Notes under the pieces: generated by a model
Database searches by the model: none
What the model was told of the DNA's origin: nothing
What the model saw: only the letters and a program-made list of their open reading frames with translations
Assembly: GCA_902463875.1 (NCBI GenBank)
Contig: CABQHR010000093.1
Span: forward strand, 1-7,037
DNA length: 7,037 nt
Source of the DNA: an uncultured Collinsella sp.
GTDB lineage: Bacteria > Actinomycetota > Coriobacteriia > Coriobacteriales > Coriobacteriaceae
Direction of reading: 5' to 3'
Program-made: the position numbers and the translations under genes
Shown here: in pieces, positions 6,559 to 7,037 of the stretch
How the letters are laid out: the number at the start of each line of letters is the position of its first letter
Numbering within the stretch: position 1 is the first letter of the stretch

Positions 6559-7037
6559 TTACGCGTTGACGGCCATCGAGTGCCGGCCCGACTTTTCCAG
6601 GTACTCGGCAAACTTGGCCTCGTCGCCCTTGTTCTTGTACTGTAGGGCCAACAGGTACTCCAGGCGGCAACCCTTAACCTTATCGTCGCCGGCCTCCTCG
6701 AGCATGCGCTCCAGCTCGGGAATGTCGTTGTGGCGCTTGAGGATCATCGTGTCATACATCAGCTGGCATTCGTGTGCGACCGCCTCGGCCTGACCGCCCT
6801 CAAAGCCCCTGATCTCGTGCAGGAGCTCCTTGGACTTTTTGCGGTCCTCCTGACCAACGTAGTAGTTAAAGGCCTTAATGACCAGGTCGACGCGCTGCAT
6901 CTTGGGCAGATTGAGCCCCAGCAGCAAATCGAACATCTCATCGGCGCGCTTGTGGTCCTCGCGCAGCAGATAGGAGTTCAGGCGCAGGTAGTCGCGGTTG
7001 TAGCGCGGGTACAGCATGCTGGTGAGTTTGCCGTCGA
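6559..7037 (-). CDS. Hypothetical helical-repeat (TPR-like) protein, 3' part only
   Basis: The frame is open to the right edge, where it reads DGKLTS before the first visible Met at 7017. That Met has no ribosome binding site, so the start lies outside; 158 residues are visible. The protein is almost entirely helical, with repeated patterns of about 34 residues such as LLREDHKRADEMFDLLLGL, IKAFNYYVGQEDRKKSKELL and LLALQYKNKGDEAKFAEYLE. These resemble tetratricopeptide-type helix pairs. No catalytic motif, signal peptide or membrane segment is visible in this portion. The gene ends 31 bases before tRNA-Leu on the same strand with no terminator between them, so the tRNA may be read through from this gene as well as from its own promoter. 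I do not recognise the family. Confidence 0.75.
   Translation of the reverse strand, partial: DGKLTSMLYPRYNRDYLRLNSYLLREDHKRADEMFDLLLGLNLPKMQRVDLVIKAFNYYVGQEDRKKSKELLHEIRGFEGGQAEAVAHECQLMYDTMILKRHNDIPELERMLEEAGDDKVKGCRLEYLLALQYKNKGDEAKFAEYLEKSGRHSMAVNA

Overview
The window is a high-G+C bacterial chromosome segment. It most resembles a Coriobacteriia (Collinsella/Olsenella-like) actinobacterium. That assignment is an inference from three things: strongly GC-biased codon use in the core genes, the gene order, and the protein sequences (enolase with an [17 protein letters not shown]-terminal segment, and a short Ppx/GppA with a DLGTVSSR phosphate loop). No database search was possible.

Layout from left to right: the 3' part of a YfcE-type metallophosphoesterase gene (+), then mazG (+), whose ribosome binding site lies inside the yfcE end. 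Next is a convergent, visibly AT-richer gene for an AAA+ ATPase with a C-terminal DUF4143 (PD-(D/E)XK-like) domain (-). Three identical 19-base direct repeats with an exact 33-base period precede it. A gene-poor stretch follows that carries a possible decayed reading frame, a putative -10 element, a 29-codon upstream reading frame and a small hairpin. Then come eno (+), a strong intrinsic terminator, an FtsB/DivIC-family division gene (+) and a ppx/gppA-family gene (+). A 67-base imperfect palindrome, a minus-strand terminator, tRNA-Leu(UAA) (-) and the 3' part of a helical-repeat (TPR-like) protein gene (-) close the window.

The order mazG - eno - ftsB-like - ppx is a known actinobacterial housekeeping cluster; in Mycobacterium tuberculosis it is Rv1021, Rv1023, Rv1024 and Rv1026. 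It combines nucleotide-pool sanitation, glycolysis, septum formation and polyphosphate/(p)ppGpp turnover. The ATPase gene sits inside this cluster in the opposite orientation and differs in base composition, so it is the likely acquired piece. No DUF501 gene (Rv1025 in M. tuberculosis) lies between the ftsB-like gene and ppx here.

Most of the window is ordinary core genome. The parts worth a second look are the 33-base-period repeats in front of the DUF4143 ATPase, the long palindrome downstream of ppx, and the small reading frame whose stop overlaps the eno start codon. I see no CRISPR array, insertion sequence, integrase or phage gene.
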